A program made the translations under genes and the position numbers. A stretch of 64,000 nucleotides of DNA from Campanula takesimana (Eukaryota; Streptophyta; Magnoliopsida; Asterales; Campanulaceae): the NCBI GenBank assembly GCA_026119855.1, contig JAOWBW010000360.1, positions 248,001-312,000 on the forward strand, in the 5' to 3' direction. Positions 45,237-57,319 of this stretch are shown piece after piece (the stretch's first letter is position 1; each line of letters opens with the position of its first letter). Under the pieces are notes generated by a model. That model did not search any database. It was not told the origin of the DNA and saw only the letters and a program-made list of their open reading frames with translations.

Positions 45237-46743
45237 TGTAAGTACCCCAATCTGAAATCAACCTATCTTAGAGGTAGCCTTAGCACCGTTTCAGGGATAA
45301 GCTGATAGGCCAGGACCTCCCTAGGATAAACTATAAATTCCAGGACTACTCTGGTATAAAATTGGAAAAATCCGGAAGCTCGCCAGGCTGAGCCGTACGG
45401 ATGCTTTGGGGACTAGAGGGGCCTATCCGTACGGCTGGTTTAGGCACCCTCAGTCCCTATAAATAAAACCCCTTGCTGATCATTTCAGGGGGGGGAGAAA
45501 TACACATTAGGGAGGTCACTCTGCTGGAATTACCACAGAGTAAGAGTGGGAGTGATCACAAACCAAAAAAGGAGAGAAGAAAGGAAGATTGGCCTTAACC
45601 ATCATAGGTAAAGCCACCTCCCCCCTCCTTTCTCTTCATCTTACTCCTATTTTCTTTCTTATATCTTGGTTATACATATATTTACTCTTCATTCATGCAA
45701 AGACTTGTCCATTTCAAGCACCTTTTATTTCTTGCAAGACTTGTCCATTATCAAGCACTATATACCTATCTATTATATTACTATCTTGTCCAAGCTATGA
45801 GAAGTTCCAAGGTGCCCTCCATACCTTGTATGGAAGAGGTTCTAAACCTAGACACTCATAGACTTGTTGATTGTCATTTATATTCCTTATTCATTTAAAT
45901 GGTATGCTTGTTTGGCCATGATAATCATGAGGAGGGTGGAACCTTAGTGTCCATCATTTTCCTCTTTGGTTTAGCCTCAAAATCCCACTTTTGGGTCATA
46001 AAGATTCAATATTTATGTGTTATTTTGACTCTTGGAAGGATTTTAAGTCATAAAGATGTCATCTTGGTGATAAAGTTCCAATCTTTATTCACCAAATGAC
46101 CAACTTTGGTCCAAAGGGGACATTCATCAACTTTCTTGATTTTCTCCTATGATTGCTCATGATCACACCCAAATACTTGTTTTGGGGAACCAAGTGATGA
46201 TCAATTAGCATAGGAATGATGTTATAAAACTTGTAAAATGATTTCTTGCAAACTGGGATCACAAACAGTTTATCCAGCTTCAGACATAATACCCTGTTTC
46301 TGTTCTGAACTGGACTGTTCTTGAGCAAACTGTAAAACCCCAGAATTGCCTCCTCCAGCCGTACGGCTACTTTAGGTAGGAGGGAAAAATTGTCTGTTTT
46401 GCCCTCTGACCTTTATCTTATCACTCAAGGCCCCCTTTTTCAGCTGAGTTTCTCAAATAAAATCAATAACAGAATTTTTTCCGTTAAATACACACACATA
46501 CATATGCACATTTTAACTAACTTAGGGAGACTCGGCTTTGTCCGAGGCAACTTGAGAGGACGTAAAAACTCCTCCCAAGTTGTGACCTGACCTCCGAACC
46601 TTTGAACTCAAACCTTTGTCATTTTGTTGGGTTTAAAATTAACAAAATGTGGCGACTCCGTTAAATTTGACCGGTTCCCGTGTTTGGCATTTTTTCCTCG
46701 TGCGAACCTTGCTCATTTCGCCCCCGAGGACGGGATCCTTACA
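45237..46743 (+). repeat. 5' LTR of element D
   Basis: Starts TGTAAGTACCCCAATC and ends GGGATCCTTACA. The word AGCCGTACGG(CT) occurs at 45391, 45425 and 46357. The first two lie just before a TATA box (CCCTATAAATAAAACC, about 45457). U5 holds TGGCGACTCCGTT at 46650, identical to the first 13 bases of the primer site. Confidence 0.75.
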
Positions 46744-46744
46744 G

Positions 46745-46762
46745 TGGCGACTCCGTTGGGGA
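46745..46762 (+). other. Primer binding site of element D, tRNA-Arg
   Basis: TGGCGACTCCGTTGGGGA, two bases after the LTR end. It fits the complement of a plant tRNA-Arg 3' end (CGGAGTCG plus CCA) best of the three Tat-type sites in the window. Confidence 0.8.
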
Positions 46763-48092
46763 TGAGAGTGATTTCAGACTTCTTTCTAGAAGGTTCGGGG
46801 GCATTCTTGTGTGGGTCAAACTCCCGTTCCCGTTAGTTGACTTCTTGCATATTTGTATGTGTTTGCTGTTTCTGTTTGAACTGTTTTGAGTACATACGTT
46901 CTGGAAACACAATAAACTGGGGCTTGATGATCAGAAGTTGGAGAAACTGAGAAAAATCTTCACCCTCTTGCTTTAGCCGTACGGCTACTTTGGGTAGGGA
47001 CCAGAATGTTGCCAATTAACAGTTTGGTGCAGGGCTGCGACATTCTGGGTGCCCCCTCTGCTTCTACTTGTCCAGGTTCCAAATTTACAGTCTTACTTGT
47101 GCACATTACCTTCATTCTTTTGGCCAAAACTTGGTTTTAAAAGGTAATAAAACTCGGTTATGCATGATCTTTTGTCAATAAAATGGTTTCCAAAACCTCG
47201 TCATGCATAACCCCTTTTTGTAAGGGTTTTCTTGAGTCTTCTCGTTGTGTACAAATTGCTTTGTACAAAAGGGTTTCAATGTAAAATATTTCTTTTGCAA
47301 AAGTTTGATTCAAAATTCTTTGTTGTGCACAACTTGGTACATATACAAGTTTTGGTCTTTGTCTGCTTATATTCCTTGATTTGTTGTGTATAGATTGCTC
47401 AATCCATGCTTGTTCATACTTGTTCATATCTTGCTTATGCCATGCTCATGATATCGAAAAACGAATTGAAAATCTTTGTTTTTACTCAAAAAAGGAGCAT
47501 AGAATGACTTCACACCACGCGCACTTGACCGTGCACGTTCCAAATACCCTTTAAACCCGGGGTGGATGCCACGATGCAGCTCGTTGGGCGCTCTTGTTCC
47601 CTTCGATACGCGCACGGGTCCATCCCACCTTCTCTTCCGAACCGAGTCAACCACACTTGTCCGTGACACACAAATACCGTGACTATGGTTGGTTTTTGGT
47701 CTAGTTCACGTTACCACATCCTTGATACGTGCTCAAAGCTAATTGTGGCCAAATTAATGCCCGAGTTGTGACTCCTTGATGAAATGCAAGCGTGGCCTAA
47801 CCAGCCTCCAACTCGTGTGTTAGTGACGACCGCAATTAGCAAGGGCCATGTACTAAGGATAGGGTGACACCGTGTCGTTAAGCCCTAATGAACGAGTTAC
47901 TTTTAATCATCCTTAAGCCCATGGTCAAGGATCGAGACGCCTCATTCAAAATGAGGTCATGACGGAATGTCGATGGAGCCTTCGGTGTAGCCTTCGGGGA
48001 AAAGTCTCGATTCCGACTAGGGCTTAACCATGATTAGGATGACCCGCATATTGGGAACCTTACGATGCACTAGACCCTAGGTTCGCTTCTTT

Positions 48093-48211
48093 TGATCGGT
48101 GGAAGCCGCGTGCCCTATAGGACCCTCACCCGGGATAGTCCGTCCTTGGGAGCGTGCAATACAGGTGAAAAATGAGGGGTCTATAGGCGTATTGATGGCC
48201 TCCACTGATCC
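48093..48211 (+). other. Predicted multi-stem RNA structure in the leader (copy C)
   Basis: Best-formed copy. The outer stem GATCGGTGGAAGCC pairs with GGCCTCCACTGATC (12 of 14). The middle stem CCTATAGGACCCTC pairs with GAGGGGTCTATAGG. The inner hairpin lies between CCCGGG and CCTTGGG. The conserved single strand is GTGCAATACAGGTGAAAA. Confidence 0.65.
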
Positions 48212-48376
48212 AGGATTTAGATCAGTTGCGAAAAAGAAGAGAAATCTTTTCCAACCATTTAGGAATAAAATGCGTTTCAAGTAAAGTTGAATGAATAAGT
48301 AATTACACGTTGCATAAGCTTACTCCGTTTTTGCTTCCTGTCTTTGATACATTGCATTGTTTCGCTAACCAGTGTC

Positions 48377-48482
48377 ACCTCCGTCAAGTCCCGTTTAGTC
48401 TTTGGAAGGATCCATGTTATCCTCCAAGACCTCCGTCAAGTCCCGTTAAGTCTTTGGAAGGATCCATGTTATCCTTCAAGAC
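48377..48482 (+). repeat. Two 52-bp tandem repeats in the leader of element D
   Basis: The unit CCGTCAAGTCCCGTT(T/A)AGTC, then TTTGGAAGGATCCATGTTAT, occurs twice in a row. It is followed by shorter CTCGTTAAGATCC variants. Confidence 0.8.
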
Positions 48483-48654
48483 CCTCGTTAAGATCCTCGT
48501 TGAGACCCTAGGCAAAGTCCCCTAGGTCCCCGCAAAGATCCCCGTTAAATTCTAAGAATAGTCCCCTAGGAAGCCAGTCAAGTCCTTGGATGGATTCTCG
48601 TTAAGACGTCAGTCGTGTTCGTCCCTCCCTCCTAAGATTCCAAACCCATTCGAA

Positions 48655-48715
48655 CTACGGTGACCTGAGCCTCTCATCGCGTGGGACCCCCTCCCTCGTG
48701 GTGAGAGGAACGTAG
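48655..48715 (+). other. CTACG...CGTAG hairpin upstream of gag of element D
   Basis: The closing stem CTACG/CGTAG encloses CCTCTCATC and GTGAGAGG, a longer inner stem with a loop that can fold further. Phrase GAACTACGGTGACCTGAG is shared with the copies at 11862, 14631 and 60654. Confidence 0.65.
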
Positions 48716-48828
48716 GAAACTTCGGCCCGGTCAAATATCTCAAATAAAGACACATGTGTCTTTAATCCAAGCGTTCACCCAGTGTTTACCCAAGCCTAAA
48801 GCTACTTTTTGTCTTCCCCGTAGCTCAG

Positions 48829-50060
48829 ATGAAGTGGAAGAGAGCATCATGTCGCCGTCTAGTGCGTGTGGAGTCAGAAAGTTCCCCGGTCACTACAACT
48901 TCTCCAACCCGGTACCTCGGAAAGGTCACTTCAGTGGACAGTAGCTTGAGAAATGACGTTGCAGACAATCCGGATGACCCAACGAAAGAAGAGTTGCCCC
49001 GAGCTCTAGAAACCCCCGGAGCTAAGAAAGAAGTCATCACAGAGAGCCACAAAGAAATGCAAAGTCCGTTTCATGAGTCGATGAGACAAGAAGGTGTCGC
49101 AGTTCTGTTTCAAATTGATGGGTCTTTCACCAAAGTTGCCGACCACGAAGAAGAGGTAGAAATTGCCCAACCTCAAATTGCAACCAAGTTCCGTCCCCTC
49201 ATACCGAGACCCCCATTTCTTCGCCCCAACGCGCCGTCATCCTCCTCACTCCACCTCGTCCCAAATCCACCATATCCCATGGGATGCCTCATATAAAAGC
49301 CCAAACACAATCCACTCAAAAGGCCCGCAAACCACCATCCACACCGGTTACGTCCCTAGCATCATGCTCACAATACTTTTCCGATCGTATCCCTTCTTGG
49401 TTTGATGCCATCGACCAAGTCACCAGAGCTCAGTCACTGTTTAGACCGTACATGGACACCCGAGCAGGCATCACCAACTTGCCTCCACCAGGTTTCCCGA
49501 TGAGATCACACGGAGACCCGTATCATTTCTATGGTCCGAGACCTTTTGGACCACAAGCTCCTTGCATGCCTCCAATGTATATTCCTGCAAGCCACCAAGG
49601 TTATGGTTATGGGTATGCCTACACCCATGCACCTCCACAGAATCCTCATGTTGCACCTCAGTTGGGCACGTTGTTGGAAAAGAGAAAGCAAATGGAAGAT
49701 AAGTTTGAAAGGACACTCGATGGGCGCCCCTTTGCATCAAGTAGCGGTGATTCTCATCCCCACCACGCTCCGGTTAACAATGAACGAAAAGCCAAAGGCC
49801 GAGCCAAGCTCCATTTCACGAGGTACGAGGATTTCGGAATACCCATAAGCAAGGTATTTGAGAAATTGGTTAGGCAAGGTCTTGCAAAACCTCTTATCAA
49901 CTACCAACCCACAAACCCCAAGGGACGTCTCGACACAACTGAATGGTGTGCCTTTCACAACTACCATGGGCACGACACCAACGATTGCATCGCTCTAAAA
50001 CGCATCATCCGGAAGTTAATCGCGCAAGGAAAGCTTGAACGCCCTGGTTTGGGAACTTGA
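48829..50060 (+). pseudogene. gag: Reduced gag of element D, frameshifted
   Basis: Two overlapping frames (48829-49296 and 49284-50060) together look like a Tat-type Gag. The second ends with the family's C-terminal signature: RAKLHFTRYEDFGIPISKVF, LVRQGLAKPL, and a Cys/His motif WCAFHNYHGHDTNDC followed by ALKRIIRKLIAQGKL. In Tat elements this segment links Gag to the protease. The central Retrotrans_gag fold seen in the first Tat element is not recognisable. The frame change near 49290 may be a mutation. No protease follows in frame. Confidence 0.65.
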
Positions 50061-51372
50061 TGGCGCTGTGGTTGCCGTAACAGAAGATGAGCTTCAAAAC
50101 CCCTTCCATCGCCCCTTTTTAGGAAGAGTCAAAGTCCATTGTTAGGACGTGTGATAAGTCTTTAGGGAAAGTCGGTTAAGATGTCTGTTAGGTTTAGTTA
50201 TAGTCCTGATTCCCCGGTTGATGCCATGTGGTGACCATTTTGGGTCCATTGTCAGTTCTCATTAATAAGATTATTATTGTCATTTTTGCCTTGTCAAAAA
50301 GTTTACAAAAATGTGTGTGTGAGTTTTTCACCCAAAATAAGAAGTGTGTCTTTCAGAAAAAGAAAAATGGAGATCAAGTTTTCTCAAAATAAAAGGTCGT
50401 GTTTGCCTAAAAGGTTAATCCACTAATGAAGCATGCTTCTCGAATCATGGTTAATAATTTCACCTTGAGGTTTAAAATGCTAAAGTCCTTTGCGGTTTTG
50501 TCCCCCGGAAACATCGTCCAAGGAGCCCACATCCGAATTGGCGTCCGAGACAACCATACACATGAGCGGGAAGACCAAACAATTGGGACACCGTCCACAA
50601 GAAGAGGCCCGATCTTCAGGAGCCTGAGAGTGGCTACACCAAATGAAAGACTGTGCCCTCGTCAAGTGCCATACACGAAGGTTATGCACTTTGGAAAGGG
50701 AATCACCAAAAGGCTTGGCCAACAGACAAGCTCCCAACTCGCCCTCATGAGTGGACGACCCCGGCAATTGCAACGCCAAGCCAAGTGGAGGCCTCGCGAC
50801 ATCTTTCCCGACGACATGGAACCCAAGTTCCCCGTGGAAGACATGGAATATGCCGCCAACAACCCCTCCAACAACTGTGGAAGAAAATGGATCATCGTGC
50901 TTCATGGGAACCCATCCTTTAAAAAAAAAAAAAAAAAAAAAAAAATGAGTCTTCCAGCCTCGTAGGTTCTAGAAAGAAAAGGAGTCCATTCTGGACCGTG
51001 TCTTTTTATTTTTACAGAGTTCCACACTTGGACATGTATGTACAAAGTCATCTATATAAAAGAGTCATTTTCATTCTCTTCTCCCTAGACTTGAGACATT
51101 ATTTGCAATATACATTTACTCTTGAAATTGTCTTGCTTGTTATTACCAATTGATTGCTACGTCCCTAAAATGATGAATTGACGTCTAAGCATACTAGTCA
51201 ATGACGACTCATTAAGGACGAATGGAACTAAACACAACTGAAAAATGCTAAATGCAAACAATTAATCTTGATGTGAATAAATGTTGTGATCAATTGGCAT
51301 GAAGAAACCATTAATGGCAAGTCTTCCCTCATACACTTACCCGATACACATTTCCGATACACAACCCGATAT
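50061..51372 (+). other. Post-gag region of element D, perhaps with pol relics
   Basis: No intact gene. A frame near 50426-50935 contains DIFPDDMEPKFPVEDMEY followed by KWIIVLHGN. This vaguely resembles the start of Tat-type RNase H domains, but I would not rely on it. A run of more than 20 A residues lies at about 50921-50944. Confidence 0.35.
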
Positions 51373-53472
51373 TGTCGCGACCCCGGACCCCGCGGGCCCC
51401 GGGACCGCGATCTGGACGTCGACTCTAACAATAAACTCCAAAATACTGAAGTTAAAAATTCCATTTAACCCAAAAGGGGATGATCCAAAGTTACAAAACC
51501 AAGTTTTACAAATCATTTGAACAACAAAGTAAAACTAGTATAAACTCCACAAGTTTATACACTAAAGTTACAAAATACTCAAATCCTAATGACGTCAATG
51601 TTTGGTACAAATACCCCAAAATGGTTACACATTTACATAATGGAAACCAACCTATATCAACCTTCCCAAAAGAACGGATCCACACTCGACGTCCTCTTTC
51701 TCGTGATCAGCGAGACTAATCCTTAGCACCTTGGGGGGGGGGGGGGTTAAGGAAAAACAAAGATGAAGGAAAGGGGTGAGATAAATCTCAATAAGTTACT
51801 AATGCAACTACATGACATGCTATGATGCACTAAGCAATAAGCAATAATAATTATCACATAGCACATAGCAATTATCATATATCAGATAGCAGTGGAAATA
51901 AACACATAACAAAGGATATAGCCAAGGTTTTCCAATCCGGAACATCCAAATAAAGGATCGCTGCGCAGCTTCAATAATCAACAAATCATCATCTTCATAA
52001 TAGCATGAAAGCCGAAGAGAAAACCCCGGTACCGGAACCAATAACCATAACAGTGTCACAAAGGACAAGGACCATGACACAAAGTCATGCCCGTTAGCCA
52101 GATACATTCACAAAGGAACGCTGACTTATCCTTTCCAAGGCCAATCTGGAGAAGGGGTAAAGAAGGGGGCAAAACAATGGTCAACATTATAATGGACTTG
52201 GCTTTGCCATTATAATCTTTCCCATCGCCCAAACACACACAAAATACCAGCTGGACTTTCCAATAAATGCTAAGTAATAAATACTAGCTTAAATAAACAA
52301 CTTAAGGTTCCAAAGTAGGGAACCAATCCAAATAAATCACCACAAAGGTAAACCAATATAAACCGCACATCAAAGATGAACCAACATTCCCAAAACGGTA
52401 CTTAAATAAATTCCATATCATATTTATTCACAAAAGAATCAAATCCACACAATAAAGTGTTCCACGGTGTTATCTTAAGTTAATTAGAAGGATTAAACCT
52501 AAACTAGTTAAGCCATTTAGTTAAAACAAGCAAAAAGGTCAAATTCCTGGAACAGGGGGCGGGCGGGCGCCTGGTATGGGGCAGGCGGGCGCTTGTTTGT
52601 CCAGTGAGTTTGGTCATCAGGAAATGACATGTAGGCGGGCGCTTGGAGGGGGTCGGGCGGGCGCCTGGTCTACGGACTGGGGGAAATTCAGCAGCTGGGT
52701 TTCTCAAACTTCCTTACCATTTCATACCAAAACCATAAACACTCAAAATCAACACTCCCCACAAGATTTCTAAGGTACCCAAACATCATTCATCACTATA
52801 ATGGGAATCCAAATACACCATTTACAAACCAAAACCAAGAATCAAAACCAACATTCAAGTTTCACCATTTTTACCCAAAACTCAAATAAAATTCCAAATT
52901 AATTCTAAACTCAACCAAACTTCAAATGTAATACATCAAACATCATATAAACATGATATGAACATTTTAGCATTAAAATGGGGGAAAAGTAACTTACTTG
53001 AATTTTCTCAAAGTTGATGGATTTCGATTCTTTTTGGCTCTACGCGATCCTATCGACGATCTAAACAAGGTTTACGTTTTAAGAAATGAGAGAAGATGAG
53101 AGGAAGAAGGAGAAAATGAAGAGAGAAGAAGGAGGAAGAAACTTACCTTTCTATGGAAGGAGGGAGAGAGAGTGCAGGGAAATGGAGTGGTGTGAGGGAG
53201 AAGATGAGGAGTAGGGAGGGAGTAGTTAGAAAATGATTTGAAAACTTACACTTAGGCCCCCTCTCTCACACTACACACAATACCACACTCCCTACTAACA
53301 ATTAAGACTCAACACTTCTACACTAGCACAAATGACCCAAATAAAATGCTAGGCATAAATATTATAACACATAAATTGCACACATAATTATTTAAATAAA
53401 TAAATAAGCAAATAATTAAATAAAAATCATTTAATTACTAATAAAATAGAGCCTATATTTTGGGTCGTGACA
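51373..53472 (-). repeat. 3' LTR of the young Tekay-like element
   Basis: In plus coordinates it reads TGTCGCGACCCCGG to GGGTCGTGACA. It contains repeats of GCGGGCGC(C/T)TGGT-type words (52556-52673). The adjacent internal sequence, read on the minus strand, is the purine tract TTTAAGGGGGAGTGAA. Confidence 0.9.
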
Positions 53473-53521
53473 TTCACTCCCCCTTAAAGAAAATTCGACC
53501 CGAATTTTAACGAGACTCACC

Positions 53522-56500
53522 TCAAACAAAAAGCCACGGAAATTTCCTCTCGATCTCCTCACGAAGCTCCCACGTCGACTCCTCGATATTATGATTCCTC
53601 CAAAGAACTCGAACCAATACGTTGCTTTTGATCCTCAACTCTTGGACTTTAGAATCTAAGATCCGAACCGGTCGTTCCTCATAAGTCATATCGGGCTCAA
53701 TATCCTCCGGTATCCTCGGTAACACGTGCGACGGATCATGAACATACTTCCGAAGCATAGAAACGTGGAAAACGTTGTGCAACCGGTCCAAAGATGGCGG
53801 TAACGCAAGACGATACGCTAGAAGTCCAACCTTTCCCAAGATCTCAAACGGACCAATGAACCTCGGAGCCAATTTGCCTTTCTTCCCAAACCTACGAATA
53901 CCCACCTTTGGAGATACTTTCAAGAACACCAAATCACCGGTCTGAAAGCTAAGATCTCGCCTTCGGTTATCTGCATAGCTCTTATGGCGACTCTGGGCTG
54001 TCTTCAATCTATCTCGGATAACTTTAACCTTCTCAACTGAATCCCGAAGCGAATCAATACCCAAAACTTTCGCTTCACCAACCTCATCCCAACAAATAGG
54101 CGATCTACACTTTCTTCCATACAAGGCCTCAAACGGTGCCATCTCGATACTAGCCTGATAACTGTTGTTGTAAGAAAATTCCACTAACGGTAGGTGCGAA
54201 TCCTAAGAATCGGAGAAGTCTATCGAACAAGCTCGCAACATATCCTCCAAAATCTGAATGGTCCTCTTGGATTGACCATCGGTCTGAGGATGAAAAGCCG
54301 TACTGAATCGCAATTCTGTACCCAAAGCTTCCTGAAACGCCTTCCAGAATCTAGAAGTAAACCTCGGGTCTCGATCTGACACAATGCTAACCGGAACTCC
54401 ATGCAATCTAACAATCTCGTCGATATAAAGGGTCGCAAGCTTCTCCATCGAATACCTGATGTCAATAGGCAAGAAATGGGCACTCTTTGTCAATCTATCC
54501 ACTATTACCCAAACACTGTCATACTTCCTACGGGTACGAGGCAGTCCCGTAACGAAATCCATAGTCACATGCTCCCATTTCCACTCGGGAATCTCTAACG
54601 GCTGGAGTAGTCCCGCGGGTCTCTGATGCTCGGCTTTGACCTGCTGACAAGTTAAACACCTCGATACATACTCGGCTATTTCCCTCTTCATATTAATCCA
54701 CCAAAATTGTTGCTTCAAATCCTGATACATCTTCGTACTACCCGGATGAATAGTATATCTCGATTTGTGACCCTCATCAAGAACTCTCTGTTTAATTCCA
54801 TCAACATCAGGAACACACAATCTTCCACGGAAAGTCAACACTCCCACCGGGCTAATAGAAAAATCCTCGAAGTTCTTTTCCTTCAATTTACCCATTATCT
54901 TCACCAACTCGGGATCTTCTTTCTGAACCTCTTTTATCCTCTGAATTAGGGTCGGAGACACCCTAATATTCGCAAAAATAGCCCCATGTCTCGATTCACG
55001 AGGAGACCAATCTCGAACATCCTCAAGCATTTTCCATTCACGAACCATCCTCGAAGCCACATAAGATTTCCTACTAATCGCATCGGCTACCACATTCGCC
55101 TTTCCCGGGTGATAAGAAATCGTACAATCGTAATCCTTCAACAATTCCATCCATCGGCGCTGTCGGTTGTTCAATTCCTTCTGAGAGAATAGGTACTTCA
55201 AACTCTTGTGATCCGTAAAAATCTCAAACTTCGCCCCATAAAGGTAATGCTTCCATTTGTGCAACGCAAATGCAATAGCCGCTAACTCCATATCATGAGT
55301 GGGGTAATTCTGTTCACTAGGGGTCAACTTCCTCGAAGCATACGCGATTACTTTCCCATTCTGCATCAACACACAACCCAAACCCTCTTTCGAAGCATCA
55401 CTGTAAATCACTAGACCATCGCTCCCATTAGGCAAAGTCAAGATCGGTGCGGTAGTCAACCTCTTCTTCAATTCCTCGAAACTCTTGTCACATTTCTCGG
55501 TCCACACAAACAGAACATTCTTCCGGGTCAACTGAGTCATCGGAGTAGCAATCTTCGAAAATCCCTCAATAAATCTTCGGTAATAACCGGCTAAACCAAG
55601 AAAACTACGAATCTCGGTCACTGACTCGGGTCTCTTCCAATCCACTATAGCTTCAATCTTTGACGGATCCACCGAAATCCCGTCTTTCGAAATCACATGA
55701 CCCAGAAATGACACCTTCTCGAGCCAAAATTCGCATTTACTGAACTTCGCAAATAATTTCTCCCTCGCAAGAACGGATAAAACTGTCCTCAAGTGCTGCT
55801 CGTGCTCATCTCGAGATTTCGAATAAACAAGAATGTCGTCGATGAAAACCACCACGAACGAATCAAGATAAGGATGGAAAACCCGGTTCATCAAATCCAT
55901 AAATACGGCCGGCGCATTAGTCAACCCAAACGGCATAACCAAGAATTCATAATGACCATAACGAGTGCGAAAAGCAGTCTTCGGAATATCCTCCGATCGA
56001 ACCTTCAACTGATGGTACCCACTCCTCAAATCAAGCTTAGAGAAAACCACGGACCCTTGAAGCTGATCGAACAAATCATCAATATGCGGTAGAGGATACT
56101 TATTCTTCACCGTAACCTGATTCAACTTTCGGTAATCGATACACAATCTCAAGGAACCATCTTTCTTTCGCACGAACAAAACCGGTGCTCCCCACGGGGA
56201 AACACTAGGGCGGATAAACCCTCGATCAAGCAACTCTTGCAACTGAACCTTTAGTTCCTTCAACTCGGCGGGAGCTAACCTATAAGGCGCTTTCGAAATC
56301 GGAGCCGTACCCAGCAAAAGATCTATACAAAACTCAATCTCACGATCGGGAGGCATCTCATACTCGGTAGAGAAAACATCGGGAAATTCCCGAACTACCC
56401 GAACACTATCAAAACTAGGGGATTCTTTCCTAGTATCGAGAACACTAGCCAAATACCCCTCGCAACCACTATGCAATAATTTTCTCGCTTTCATAAAAGA

Positions 56501-57319
56501 AATTAAGCGAACCTTTCTACTCAGAGGACTAGCCTCAAACACAAATTTAGGCACATCGGGAATAGAAAAAGTAACAGTTTTCTTACGGCAATCAACGGAA
56601 GCATGAAACTTGCTCAACCAATCCATACCCAAAATGACATCAAAGTCTTGGATAGGAAGAACTACCAAATCCGCACAAAGGACTCGACCACAAATAACCA
56701 CGTCACAAGAACGAAAGACTCGATCAGAAATCAAGCATTCTCCTATAGGGGTCGACACCTCTAGCACGTACGGTAAAGACTCGAATGCAGCATTTAACAT
56801 GGAAGCAAATTGCACAGAAATGTATGAATGAGATGATCCTGGATCTACTAACGCTCGCGCGCTCACATTAGATACAGAAACAATACCTCCAATAACGGAT
56901 GGATCATCGGTAGCTTGTTGATGATTCATTGCAAAAACCTTCCCTTGAACTTTGGGCTTCCCGGTAACATCCCTTTTTTGACCTTGATTAATACCAACTC
57001 CTGACCCGGATGCTTGACCTCGGTACCTCGTGCAGTCTCTCACAAAGTGCCCCATTTCACCACAATTTATACACTTGCCTTGCTTTTTCCAACACCTATC
57101 CTCCGAATGGCCTACCTTCTGACAAAAGTTACAAGGCTTCCTAATTTGGCTCCCTTGGTTCCCGGAAGTGGTACCCGGGTTCCTTGGAATCGGTTGCCCT
57201 CGGGACTGAGATTGTCCCCCAAAGTTACCTCGGTTATCGATCCTTGGTTGTGACTTGCTCTGTGCTCCTTGCTTGCTCGGGTTGGCCACCTCGGTCTTCC
57301 GCTTATGTTTGTTCCCCAA
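53522..57319 (-). pseudogene. pol: Tekay-like pol region: protease, RT, RNase H, integrase, chromodomain
   Basis: One continuous frame from about 57319 to 53522 with a single in-frame TAG at 54203-54205. Order (residues from 57319): two CCHC knuckles at 63-76 and 83-96; protease with VDPGSSHSY near 160; reverse transcriptase with DYRKLNQVTVKNKYPLP and the FIDDILVYSKS active site; RNase H with YSDASKEGLGCVL and FTDHKSL; integrase with a zinc-binding HHCC region ending CLTCQQ, then MDFVTGLP and VSDRDPRF. The third catalytic acid, 36 residues after the second Asp, is Lys (GQSKRT, codon AAG at 54266-54268) where the family has Glu. After the stop the frame continues VEFSYNNSYQAS and ends VRVLWRNHNIEESTWEL, a chromodomain-like tail used for targeting. 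The frame start at 57319 is a TTG after a frameshift, not a real start. Confidence 0.93.

Larger units (their letters stand above)
46763..48654 (+). other. Leader of element D
   Basis: Non-coding. A fourth AGCCGTACGGCT palindrome lies at 46975. A long-range stem pairs TTAAGCCC and GGATCGAGAC (47913-47938) with GTCTCGATTCC and GGGCTTAA (48003-48028). The multi-stem block follows at 48093-48211, then the word GTTGCGAAAAAG and CCAACCATTTAGGA, which also follow the block in the first Tat element. Confidence 0.55.

Noticed and set aside
50426..50965. Possible RNase H or host gene after gag of element D
   Set aside because: Similarity is only a few residues, the frame ends in a poly-A run, and no active-site residues can be placed.
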